Source: an uncultured Phycicoccus sp.
Lineage (GTDB): Bacteria; Actinomycetota; Actinomycetes; Actinomycetales; Dermatophilaceae
Length of the DNA stretch: 64,000 bases
Direction of reading: 5' to 3'
Assembly: GCF_947495705.1 (NCBI RefSeq)
Contig: NZ_CANLZR010000001.1
Location: 620,001 to 684,000 of the forward strand
The translations under genes and the position numbers were made by a program. Positions 1-9,530 of this stretch are shown in pieces. How positions within the stretch are numbered: position 1 is the stretch's first letter; every line of letters starts with the position of its first letter. The notes beneath the pieces were generated by a model. That model was not told the origin of the DNA. It was given only the letters and a program-made list of their open reading frames with translations, and ran no database searches.

Positions 1-279
1 GCCGTCCTGCAGCCGGATCCGCGGGTTCGCCTGGAGGTTGGCGTACCACTGCGGATGCTCGGGGGCGCCGCCCTTGCTCGCGACGGCCGCGTAGACGCCG
101 TCGTGCTCGACCCGCATCAGCGGGACCTTCCGGACGGCGCCCGTCTTCGCGCCCCGCATCGTCAGCAGGACGACGGGGCGGTCCATCACGGACACCGCGC
201 GGGTCGTGCCCTCGGCCTCGATCTGCTGGACCTGCTCGCGCACCCAGGTACTGGGGCTCGGGATGTATTTCTCGCTCAT
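1..279 (-). CDS. Nitroreductase/deazaflavin (F420)-dependent oxidoreductase family protein, partial
   Basis: The first 93 codons are present; the rest lies beyond the left edge. The start is ATG (MSEKYIPSPSTWVREQ). The segment RGAKTGAVRKVPLMRVEHDG followed by GGAPEHPQWYANL is the typical core of the Ddn-like family, whose characterised members bind the deazaflavin cofactor F420 and reduce quinone-like or nitro substrates. The physiological substrate cannot be inferred. It sits 13 bp downstream of the aldo/keto reductase gene on the same strand, so the two redox genes may be co-transcribed. The family call is secure; F420 rather than FMN use is inferred from the family. Confidence 0.85.
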   Translation of the reverse strand, partial: MSEKYIPSPSTWVREQVQQIEAEGTTRAVSVMDRPVVLLTMRGAKTGAVRKVPLMRVEHDGVYAAVASKGGAPEHPQWYANLQANPRIRLQDG

Positions 280-292
280 GACGAGGTGTAAC

Positions 293-1339
293 TCAGTGGT
301 CGCTCGAGGTCTTCCACAGGTTGATGCCCCCGTCGACCGCGTGCTTGTCGATCTTCGCGAGCTCGGCGTCGGTGAACGACAGGTTCTGCACCGCGTCCAG
401 GCTGTTGTCGAGCTGTTCGACCGAGGACGCCCCGATGAGCACGGAGGTGACCCGCGGGTCGCGCAGCGCCCAGGCGAGGGCCATCTGCGCCAGGGACTGC
501 CCCCGCGCCTTCGCCATCCGGTCGAGCGCCCGCACGTGCTTGAGCGAGGTCTCGGTGAGCAGCTCGGGGTCGAGCGACTTGCCCTGCGCGGCGCGCGAGC
601 CCTCGGGGATGCCCTTGAGGTACTTGTTCGTCAGCATGCCCTGGGCGAGCGGGGAGAACGCGATGCAGCCCACGCCCTCGACCCCGAGCACGTCGAGCAG
701 GTCCTCCTCGATCCACCGGTTGAGCATCGAGTACGACGGCTGGTGGATGAGCAGCGGGGTGCCCAGCGCGCGGAGGATCTCGACGGCCTCCCGGGTCCGG
801 GGCCCGGAGTAGGACGAGATGCCGACGTAGAGCGCCTTGCCGGCGCGCACGAGCGAGTCCAGCGCGCCCATCGTCTCCTCGAGCGGGGTCGTCTCGTCGA
901 AGCGGTGGCTGTAGAAGATGTCGACGTAGTCGAGCCCCATCCGCTGCAGCGACTGGTCGCACGAGGCGGTGATGTACTTGCGCGACCCGCCGCCCTGGCC
1001 GTAGGGGCCGGGCCACATGTCGTAGCCGGCCTTGGAGCTGATGACCAGCTCGTCGCGGTACGGGCGGAAGTCGCGGGCGAAGATCGCGCCGAAGTTCCGC
1101 TCGGCGCTGCCGTAGGGCGGCCCGTAGTTGTTCGCAAGGTCGAAGTGCGTCACCCCGCGGTCGAAGGCGCGCCGCAGCGTCGCCTGCTGGCGCTCCAGCG
1201 GCACGTCGTCGCCGAAGTTGTGCCAGAGCCCGAGGGAGATGGCGGGCAGGTCGAGCCCGGAGCGGCCGGTGCGGCGGTAGGGCATCCCGGCGCGGTAGCG
1301 GCCCGCGGCGGCCTTGTACTCGTCGGCGTGGAAGGTCAT
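293..1339 (-). CDS. Aldo/keto reductase, L-glyceraldehyde 3-phosphate reductase (YghZ/MgrA) type
   Basis: A 348-residue TIM-barrel NADPH-dependent reductase of full family length. It begins MTFHADEYKAAAGRYRAGMP, matching the YghZ/MgrA N-terminus, and has FDLANNYGPPYGSAE around the catalytic Asp-Tyr, the lysine in ISSKAGYDMW, and a conserved YSHRFD segment. E. coli YghZ reduces L-glyceraldehyde 3-phosphate and methylglyoxal, so a role in aldehyde detoxification is likely. It probably leads a two-gene minus-strand unit with the oxidoreductase gene at the left edge. It is divergent from metY. Confidence 0.9.
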   Translation of the reverse strand: MTFHADEYKAAAGRYRAGMPYRRTGRSGLDLPAISLGLWHNFGDDVPLERQQATLRRAFDRGVTHFDLANNYGPPYGSAERNFGAIFARDFRPYRDELVISSKAGYDMWPGPYGQGGGSRKYITASCDQSLQRMGLDYVDIFYSHRFDETTPLEETMGALDSLVRAGKALYVGISSYSGPRTREAVEILRALGTPLLIHQPSYSMLNRWIEEDLLDVLGVEGVGCIAFSPLAQGMLTNKYLKGIPEGSRAAQGKSLDPELLTETSLKHVRALDRMAKARGQSLAQMALAWALRDPRVTSVLIGASSVEQLDNSLDAVQNLSFTDAELAKIDKHAVDGGINLWKTSSDH

Positions 1340-1436
1340 GCGCTCATCCTGCCCGCCGGGCGGCGCGTACGGTGGCGGGGGAGTTCGGTGGGTGAGACGG
1401 GGTAGGCGCGAGGGGCACGGCGTCGCGCATCATGGA

Positions 1437-1555
1437 GCCAGGTCATGAGCGCCAGCGTCAAGCCCCGGCTCGCTGGCCGGCAACCCTCCTCCGCGGTGGG
1501 GTGCCCCGGGTGAGGACCAGGCGAGCGGCTCCTGCCGCCCGCAAGCGCGGGAGAC
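1437..1555 (+). promoter_or_regulatory. SAM-IV-type S-adenosylmethionine riboswitch upstream of metY
   Basis: The region carries the SAM-IV core seen in Actinobacteria: GGTCATGAG, then a GCCAGC/GCTGGC stem with CCCCGG, CCGGCAACCCTCC, GCGGTGGGGTGCCCCGGGTGA and a closing GGACC pairing back to GGTC. A close copy precedes metX. The aptamer lies just upstream of metY, so high SAM should lower expression of methionine synthesis. I see no long U-tract terminator, so control at translation or via a short downstream helix is possible. Boundaries are approximate. Confidence 0.88.
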
Positions 1556-1635
1556 CCCCCGGTACCCCGCCGAACACACGTCCGCGTGCGTTCGGCCGCA
1601 CGGCTGGACGCACCAACGAAGTTTGGAGCGACACC

Positions 1636-3003
<1,368 letters not shown>

Positions 3004-3080
3004 CGGAGCACCGCGCCGGCCCGGCCGGCCCTGTGGAAAACCCCGCGGCCCGTCGGCGGGGTCGGCCTAGCGTGGCCGCC

Positions 3081-3368
3081 ATGACGACGTACCGGGTCGA
3101 CGCCGAGACGGTCCTCGCCACGGGGGCCGCGCTCGCCGACGTCGCCGAGTCGCTCGCGCTGACGGGCGACCCGGCGGCTGACCGGTGGGCGCTCGGGCCC
3201 GGGGCGGTGGGCCCGGCGCTCGAGGAGCTGCTCGGCGGCTGGCGGCACGCCCGCCTCGTCCTCGCGGAGTCCCTCGCCGGGCTGGCGGACGCCACGGTCG
3301 ACGCGGGCGGCCTGTACCTCGACACCGAGGCCGGGCTGTCGCGCAGCCTCGGGGGCGGGCCGCGGTGA
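3081..3368 (+). CDS. Small ESX/EspC-like (WXG100-related) helical protein
   Basis: A 95-residue protein beginning MTTYRVDAETVLATGAALAD. It is almost wholly helical, with an LLGGWRHARLVLAESLAGLA hairpin resembling the W-x-G turn of type VII secretion substrates. Its stop overlaps the GTG start of the next gene by 4 bp, so the two are translationally coupled. Paired small helical genes of this kind are typical of WXG100-like partners. No ESX ATPase or channel gene is in the window, so secretion is inference. Confidence 0.65.
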   Translation: MTTYRVDAETVLATGAALADVAESLALTGDPAADRWALGPGAVGPALEELLGGWRHARLVLAESLAGLADATVDAGGLYLDTEAGLSRSLGGGPR

Positions 3369-4525
3369 TCGGCCTGCCGCCGGTCCCCGGGTCCGCCCCG
3401 GGCGTGCGGGCCGTGGCCGACGCCGTCGAGGCCACCGGGCAGCGCCTGGCGGCGGCCTGCGCCGACCTCGTCCGGCTCCGCGACGGTGCCGTCTGGGACG
3501 GCCCGGCGGGGTCGGCCTTCGCGGCGCGCATCGGCGAGGTGCCTGGCCTGCTCGACCGCGCCGCGCGACGGCACCGCGCCGCCGCGCCACCCCTGCGCGA
3601 GTACGCCGACGTGCTCGAGGCCGAGCAGGCCGTGGCCGGTCGGTGCGTCGAGGAGCACGCCGAGGCCCACCGCACCGTCGTCGTCCTCGAGGACCGCGCC
3701 TACGCGCTGGCCGCCGCCGGCCGCGACGAGTCCTCGCCCGAGCTGCTCCTCGTCCGGGCGCTCCAACGTGAGGCGACCGCCGCGATGGTCACCGCCGAGG
3801 CCCGCCATCGCGGGGCGCTGCACCGCCTCGAGGCCGCCGACCGGCGCTGCGCGGCGGTGCTGCGGGCGCTCGCCGACGACGGGCTCGCCGACGGTGCCGT
3901 CTACCGGGGGCTGCGCGCCACGAGCCGGGCCGGGCACGGGGTCGGGGCCCTGGCGGCGTTCGGTCGCTGGGCGCCGTCGCTGTCGGCGCTCGGCGTCGTG
4001 GGCGACGCCGCCGGCACCGTGGCCGACACGGGGCTGCTCGTCGGCTACGGCGAGGGCCGCTGGGCCGACGTCGCGGCCGGTGCCGGGCTCGCCGCCACGG
4101 GGTTCGCCGGAGACAGCCTGCGGGCGGGAGCCACCACCGGCGCCGTGCGGCGCGCCGACGGCACCGTCGTGGCGGCCGGGCTCACGGCGCAGGAGCGTCT
4201 CGTCGCCGGGATGGCGGCCACGGCACGGCGGCGCATCGCCGCCACCCGCGCCCGGTTCACGGTGCCACCCGATCGGGGCACCGCCAGCGCCCTGCTGGGT
4301 GGTCCCGCCCCCCGCGTCCCGGGCTCGGTCGCCGAGCGGGCGCGCGGCGCGGTGCGGTCGGCCGCCCGGGCCCGGCTCGACCGGGTGCGGGGCGAGCTGT
4401 CGCTCGTGTCCGCCGGTGGGCCGTCCACCGCGCGGATGTACGCCGGCGGGGTGGCCCTGCAGGCGGCGGCCCGGGCGGCACCGCACGCCCCGCCCGTGCG
4501 GGAGCGGGGCTGGGGTGGCCGCTGA
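3365..4525 (+). CDS. WXG100-like N-terminal domain protein of unknown function
   Basis: A 386-residue protein starting at GTG 3365, chosen because it gives a 4-bp GTGA overlap with the preceding gene; the longer open frame is the shadow of that gene. The first 100 residues are helical with VWDGPAGSAFAARIGEVPGL, a W-x-G-type motif. The middle has a small Gly/Ala-rich hydrophobic stretch (about residues 185-240) similar to the pore-like middle segment of polymorphic-toxin carriers. The C-terminus is Arg/Ala-rich with no recognisable toxin domain. It probably works with the small ESX-like protein upstream. Confidence 0.6.
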   Translation: MIGLPPVPGSAPGVRAVADAVEATGQRLAAACADLVRLRDGAVWDGPAGSAFAARIGEVPGLLDRAARRHRAAAPPLREYADVLEAEQAVAGRCVEEHAEAHRTVVVLEDRAYALAAAGRDESSPELLLVRALQREATAAMVTAEARHRGALHRLEAADRRCAAVLRALADDGLADGAVYRGLRATSRAGHGVGALAAFGRWAPSLSALGVVGDAAGTVADTGLLVGYGEGRWADVAAGAGLAATGFAGDSLRAGATTGAVRRADGTVVAAGLTAQERLVAGMAATARRRIAATRARFTVPPDRGTASALLGGPAPRVPGSVAERARGAVRSAARARLDRVRGELSLVSAGGPSTARMYAGGVALQAAARAAPHAPPVRERGWGGR

Positions 4526-4546
4526 CCGCCACCTATCCTGTCCGCC

Positions 4547-7500
4547 ATGCCCGCCCCGCCCACTGCCGCGCTCGCGCCGGTGGACCTGCACTACCCCGAG
4601 CACCTGCCGGTCGTGGCCCGCCGCGACGACATCCTCGCCGCGATCCGCGACCACCAGGTCGTCGTCATCGCGGGCGAGACCGGCTCGGGCAAGACGACCC
4701 AGCTGCCGAAGATGTGCCTCGAGCTGGGCCGGGGCGGGGACGGCGCGCAGATCGGGCACACCCAGCCGCGGCGCATCGCCGCCCGCTCGGTGGCCGAGCG
4801 GATCGCCGAGGAGATGGACGTCGAGCTCGGCGGCGTCATCGGCTACCAGGTGCGCTTCGGCGACCACAGCAGCGACGCGACCCGGGTCAAGGTGATGACC
4901 GACGGCATCCTTCTCAACGAGATGCAGCGGGACCGCGACCTGCGGCGCTACGACACGATCGTCATCGACGAGGCCCATGAGCGCAGCCTCAACATCGACT
5001 TCATCCTCGGCTACCTCAAGCAGCTGCTGCCGCGCCGGCCCGACCTCAAGGTCATCGTCACGTCGGCGACCATCGACCCCGCCCGGTTCGCCCAGCACTT
5101 CGCCACCGACGAGCGCGGTGAGGTCGTCCGGACCGTCCCGGTGCTCGAGGTCTCGGGGCGCACCTACCCGGTCGAGATGCGCTACCGGCCCCTCGTCGAG
5201 CTGGACGCCGACGGCCGGCACGTCGTCGCCGAGAAGGAGCAGGTCACCGGGGTCGTGGAGGCCGTCGAGGAGCTGTGGACCGAGGCCCCGCCGAGCCCGG
5301 ACGCCACCGACATCCTCGTGTTCTTCTCGGGGGAGCGCGAGATCCGCGACGCCGCCGACGCCCTGACCGCGCTGAAGCTCCCGAACACCGAGGTGCTGCC
5401 GCTCTTCGCCCGGCTGTCGGCCGCCGAGCAGCACCGGGTGTTCCGCCGGGGCAGCGGCCGCCGCATCGTGCTCGCGACGAACGTGGCCGAGACGTCCCTG
5501 ACGGTCCCGGGCGTCGGGTACGTCGTCGACACCGGCACGGCCCGCATCTCCCGCTACAGCCAGCGCACCAAGGTCCAGCGCCTCCCCATCGAGCCGGTCA
5601 GCCGGGCCAGCGCCGCCCAGCGCGCCGGGCGTTGCGGCCGCGTCGCCCCCGGCGTCTGCATCCGGCTGTACTCCGAGGAGGACCACGACGCGCGCCCGGA
5701 GTTCACCGAGCCCGAGATCCAGCGCACCTCGCTGGCGTCGGTCATCCTCCAGATGACCGCGCTCGGCCTCGGCGACGTCGCCCGGTTCCCGTTCGTCGAC
5801 CCGCCCGACGCCCGCCAGGTGGCCGACGGGGTGCGGCTGCTCGAGGAGCTCGGCGCGTTCTCCACCGAGGAGCGCGGGGCTGGCCGGCACCGGGGCCGCG
5901 GGCGCCGGCTCACCCCGACGGGGCGGATCCTGGCCCGGATGCCGCTGGACCCGCGGCTCGCGCGGATGGTCGTCGAGGCCGGCCGGCTCGGCTGCACCCG
6001 GGAGGTCCTCGTCCTCGTCGCGGCCCTGTCGATCCAGGACCCGCGCGAGCGGCCCGCCGACAAGGAGGCCCAGGCCGCGCAGAGCCACGCCCGGTTCAAG
6101 GACGAGCGCTCCGACTTCGCCTCGCTGCTCACCCTCTGGCGCTACCTCAAGGGCCGGCAGAAGGAGCTGTCGGGCAGCGCCTTCCGCCGGATGTGCCGCG
6201 CCGGGTACCTGCACTACCTGCGCATCCGCGAGTGGCAGGACCTGCACGCCCAGCTGCGCCGGGCGGCGCGGTCCGCGCGGATCGACCCGGACCAGGCGAC
6301 CGCGGCCCCGGACGCCGACCCCGACTGGGACACCATCCACAAGGCGCTGCTCGCGGGGCTGCTCTCGCACGTCGGGGTCCGCGACGAGGTGAAACGCGAG
6401 TACCTCGGAGCCCGCGGCGCCCGGTTCGGCATCAACCCCGGCTCGGCCCTGTTCCGCAAGAAGCCGGAGTTCGTCGTCGCCGCCGAGCTCGTCGAGACCT
6501 CCCGGCTCTGGGCCCGCACCGTCGCCGTCATCGACCCCGCCTGGGCCGAGGAGGTCGGCGCGCACGTCGTCACCCGGACCGTCAGCGAGCCCCGCTGGAG
6601 CAAGAAGGCCGGCGCGGCCGTCGCCACCGAGCGGGTCACGCTCTACGGCGTCCCGCTCGTCACCGACCGCACCGTCCAGTACGCCCGGATCGACCCGGAG
6701 GCGAGCCGCGACATCTTCATCCGGTCCGCCCTCGTCGAGGGCGACTGGGACCCGCGCCACGACTTCTGGGCGGCGAACCGGCGCACCCTCGAACGCGTCG
6801 CCGAGCTCGAGGAGCGGGCCCGCCGCCGCGACATCGTCGTCGACGACGAGGTCGTGTACGCGTTCTACGACGACCGGATCCCGGCCGACGTCGTCAGCGA
6901 ACGGCACTTCGACCGGTGGTGGCGCGGGGAACGGCGCCGCGACCCCGACCTGCTGACCCTCACCGAGGACCTGCTGACCTCCGACGCGGGGGACGACGTC
7001 TCGGCCACCGACTACCCCCGCACCTGGCGGCAGGGCGACCTCGAGCTCGACGTCACCTACCAGTTCGCGCCCGGCCAGGCGGCGGACGGGGTCACCGTGC
7101 ACGTCCCCGTCGCGGTCCTCAACCGGCTCACCCCGGCCGGCTTCGACTGGCAGGTGCCGGGCCTGCGCGACGAGCTCGCGGTGGCGCTCATCCGCTCGCT
7201 GCCCAAGGCGACGCGCCGGCACTTCGTCCCCGCTCCGGACCACGCGAGTGCCGCACTGCGCGAGGCCGACCCAGCGCGCGGGCCGTTGACCGAGGAGCTC
7301 GCCCGGGTGCTGCGGCAGCGCACCGGGGTCGCCGTGGACCCGCAGGAGTTCGACCTCGCGCGGGTGCCCGGCCATCTGCGCATCACGTTCTCGGTCGAGC
7401 GGCCGGGCGGCCGGGTCGTCGCGGCCGGCAAGGACCTCGAGGCGCTGCGCGAGCAGGCCGGGGGAGCGGTGCGCGAGGGCATGTCGAAGGCCGGGGCCTC

Positions 7501-8386
7501 CCTCGAGCGGACCGGCCTCACCGACTGGGATCTCGACACGGTCCCCGAGACCTTCGAGGGCCGGGTGGGCGGCCAGACGGTGCTCGGCTACCCGGCGCTC
7601 GTCGACGCGGGGGAGTCGGTGTCGCTACGGGTGCTGCCGGACGCGGGCTCGGCCGCCGCCGCACACCGCGCCGGGGTCCGCCGGCTGCTGCTCCTCACGA
7701 CGACCGCGCCGTGGAAGCGGGTGCTCGCCCGGCTCAGCAACGCCCAGAAGCTCGCGCTCGCCGACAACCCGCACGGCTCGGTGCCGGCGCTGCTGCAGGA
7801 CTGCCTCGACGCCGCCGTCGACGCCATCGTCGCCGAGCACGTCACCGGGCCCGTCCGCAACCGGGCGGACTTCGACGCCGCGCTCGCCGCCGTCCGCACG
7901 CACTCGGCCACCCGGGTCCTCGGCGTCGTCGAGGCGGTCGAGCCGGTGCTCGTCCTGGCGGCCCAGGTCCGCCGCACCCTCGACGCCCTCGACCGCGGCG
8001 CCGCGGCGGCGGCCACGGCTGCGGCCCGGGCCGACGTGCGGGCCCAGCTGGACGGCCTCGTCCGGCCCGGGTTCGTCGCCGCCACCGGGGTGGGCCGGCT
8101 CCGGGACCTGCAGCGGTACCTGCGGGCCGCCCAGCACCGGCTCGAACGCGCGGCGACGAACGGGCGCGAGCCGGTGCTGCAGGAGCAGGTCGATGCCGTC
8201 GAGAGCGCCTACGCGGACCTGCTCGACGCGCTGCCCGCCGTGGGTCGCGCCGCGCCCGAGGTCGTCGACATCGCCTGGATGATCGAGGAGCTGCGCGTCG
8301 GGCTGTTCGCGCAGACCCTGGGCACCGCCTACCCGGTCTCCGAGAAGCGGGTGCGGCGAGCCATCGCCGAGGCCGCCGCGTCCTGA
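4547..8386 (+). CDS. hrpA: ATP-dependent RNA helicase HrpA
   Basis: A 1279-residue DEAH-box helicase, the expected length for bacterial HrpA. Visible motifs in order are GETGSGKTTQLPK (motif I, about residue 43), TQPRRIAARSVAERIA (Ia), DEAHERSLN (II, about 140), SATID (III), TNVAETSLTVPGVGYVVDTG (V) and QRAGRCGR (VI, about 358), followed by the helicase-associated region and a long DUF3418-type C-terminal part. E. coli HrpA unwinds RNA and helps resolve collided ribosomes. The gene stands alone between the ESX-like pair and a PAC2 gene. The long minus-strand open frame across it is a codon-bias shadow. Confidence 0.95.
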   Translation: MPAPPTAALAPVDLHYPEHLPVVARRDDILAAIRDHQVVVIAGETGSGKTTQLPKMCLELGRGGDGAQIGHTQPRRIAARSVAERIAEEMDVELGGVIGYQVRFGDHSSDATRVKVMTDGILLNEMQRDRDLRRYDTIVIDEAHERSLNIDFILGYLKQLLPRRPDLKVIVTSATIDPARFAQHFATDERGEVVRTVPVLEVSGRTYPVEMRYRPLVELDADGRHVVAEKEQVTGVVEAVEELWTEAPPSPDATDILVFFSGEREIRDAADALTALKLPNTEVLPLFARLSAAEQHRVFRRGSGRRIVLATNVAETSLTVPGVGYVVDTGTARISRYSQRTKVQRLPIEPVSRASAAQRAGRCGRVAPGVCIRLYSEEDHDARPEFTEPEIQRTSLASVILQMTALGLGDVARFPFVDPPDARQVADGVRLLEELGAFSTEERGAGRHRGRGRRLTPTGRILARMPLDPRLARMVVEAGRLGCTREVLVLVAALSIQDPRERPADKEAQAAQSHARFKDERSDFASLLTLWRYLKGRQKELSGSAFRRMCRAGYLHYLRIREWQDLHAQLRRAARSARIDPDQATAAPDADPDWDTIHKALLAGLLSHVGVRDEVKREYLGARGARFGINPGSALFRKKPEFVVAAELVETSRLWARTVAVIDPAWAEEVGAHVVTRTVSEPRWSKKAGAAVATERVTLYGVPLVTDRTVQYARIDPEASRDIFIRSALVEGDWDPRHDFWAANRRTLERVAELEERARRRDIVVDDEVVYAFYDDRIPADVVSERHFDRWWRGERRRDPDLLTLTEDLLTSDAGDDVSATDYPRTWRQGDLELDVTYQFAPGQAADGVTVHVPVAVLNRLTPAGFDWQVPGLRDELAVALIRSLPKATRRHFVPAPDHASAALREADPARGPLTEELARVLRQRTGVAVDPQEFDLARVPGHLRITFSVERPGGRVVAAGKDLEALREQAGGAVREGMSKAGASLERTGLTDWDLDTVPETFEGRVGGQTVLGYPALVDAGESVSLRVLPDAGSAAAAHRAGVRRLLLLTTTAPWKRVLARLSNAQKLALADNPHGSVPALLQDCLDAAVDAIVAEHVTGPVRNRADFDAALAAVRTHSATRVLGVVEAVEPVLVLAAQVRRTLDALDRGAAAAATAAARADVRAQLDGLVRPGFVAATGVGRLRDLQRYLRAAQHRLERAATNGREPVLQEQVDAVESAYADLLDALPAVGRAAPEVVDIAWMIEELRVGLFAQTLGTAYPVSEKRVRRAIAEAAAS

Positions 8387-8464
8387 GCCGGAGCGGCCGG
8401 GGGAATCCTCGGGCCCCTCCCCGACGTTCCCCTGGCAGGAACATCCCCGTGAAAGGCTGGAGCC

Positions 8465-9376
8465 GTGCACCACCCGACCGACCTGTACCGCCTCGAGAGC
8501 GACGCCGACCTGGGCACCCCCCGGCCGGGCGTCCTGCTCGTGCTGCTCGGCGGGTTCATCGACGCCGGTCAGATCCAGCAGATCCTGGGGAGCCACCTCC
8601 TCGAGACCGGCGACCCCGAGGTCGTCGCGTCCTTCGACGTCGACCAGCTGCTCGACTACCGGGGCCGCCGCCCCGCGATGGTCTTCGACACCAACCGCTG
8701 GGTCGAGTACGACGACCCCGCCATGGTGCTGCACCGGCTCACCGACCGCGACGGGCAGACGTACTACGTGCTCACCGGCCCCGAGCCCGACTACCAGTGG
8801 GAGCGGCTCGTCGAGGCCATCCGCGAGGTCATGGCGACCCTCGAGATCTCGATGGTCGTGACGACCCACGGCATCCCGATGGGCGTGCCGCACACCCGCC
8901 CGGTCGGGATGACGGCGCACGCCACCGACGAGGCGCTCATCGGTGACGCCCAGTCGCCGTTCGGCCGGGTGCAGGTGCCGGGCGCGTTCGGTGCCCTGCT
9001 CGAGCTGCGGCTCGGCGAGGCGGGGCAGCAGGCCCTGGGCTTCGCCATCCACGTCCCGCACTACCTCGCGAACGCCGAGTGGGCCGAGGGCGCGCTCGCC
9101 GCGCTCAACGCGGTCGTCGACGCGACCGGGCTCAACCTGCCGAACGACGACCTCGTCACGCGGGCCCGGGTCAACCAGCAGGCGATCGCCGCCGAGGTCG
9201 ACGACAGCGACGAGGCCCGCCAGGTCATCACCGCCCTCGAGCAGCAGTACGACGCGTTCGTCGAGGGCAAGCAGCGTCCCAGCCTGCTCGCCACCGAGGC
9301 GTCCCAGATCCCGTCGGCCGACGAGCTCGGGGCCGACTTCGAGGACTTCCTGCGCACCGTCTCCGACGACGACTGA
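8465..9376 (+). CDS. PAC2 (proteasome assembly chaperone 2-like) family protein
   Basis: A 303-residue protein with a GTG start. The fold signature is visible in GVLLVLLGGFIDAGQIQ, FDVDQLLDYRGRRPAMVFD, and VVTTHGIPMGVPHTRP. Actinobacterial PAC2 proteins are common and often occur in genomes with a 20S proteasome, but their function is not established. The C-terminus is acidic (LGADFEDFLRTVSDDD). It faces the family A polymerase gene tail to tail; the 154-bp gap between them holds two copies of a palindromic motif. Confidence 0.88.
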   Translation: MHHPTDLYRLESDADLGTPRPGVLLVLLGGFIDAGQIQQILGSHLLETGDPEVVASFDVDQLLDYRGRRPAMVFDTNRWVEYDDPAMVLHRLTDRDGQTYYVLTGPEPDYQWERLVEAIREVMATLEISMVVTTHGIPMGVPHTRPVGMTAHATDEALIGDAQSPFGRVQVPGAFGALLELRLGEAGQQALGFAIHVPHYLANAEWAEGALAALNAVVDATGLNLPNDDLVTRARVNQQAIAAEVDDSDEARQVITALEQQYDAFVEGKQRPSLLATEASQIPSADELGADFEDFLRTVSDDD

Positions 9377-9430
9377 CCGACGCACGACGCCTCGCCCGGC
9401 CGCCCCGCCGCTCCTCGCGGGACGACGGCA

Positions 9431-9511
9431 TTCTCGGGTGCCCCGATAACCCGGCGCTTCACCCCGGAAGTCTTCTCGGGGGAAGAGCTGCTTTCTCGGG
9501 TGACCCGATAA
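9431..9511. repeat. Two copies of a palindromic 19-bp motif between convergent genes
   Basis: The sequence TTCTCGGGTGNCCCGATAA occurs at 9431-9449 (N = C) and 9493-9511 (N = A), 18 of 19 identical. Each contains the inverted repeat TCGGG/CCCGA. A third, related palindrome, CTTCTCGGGGGAAG, lies between them. The site is between two convergent genes. The stems are short for terminators, so a repeated extragenic palindrome or protein-binding pair is equally possible. Confidence 0.55.
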
Positions 9512-9530
9512 TCCCGCAGCCCTGCGGAGC

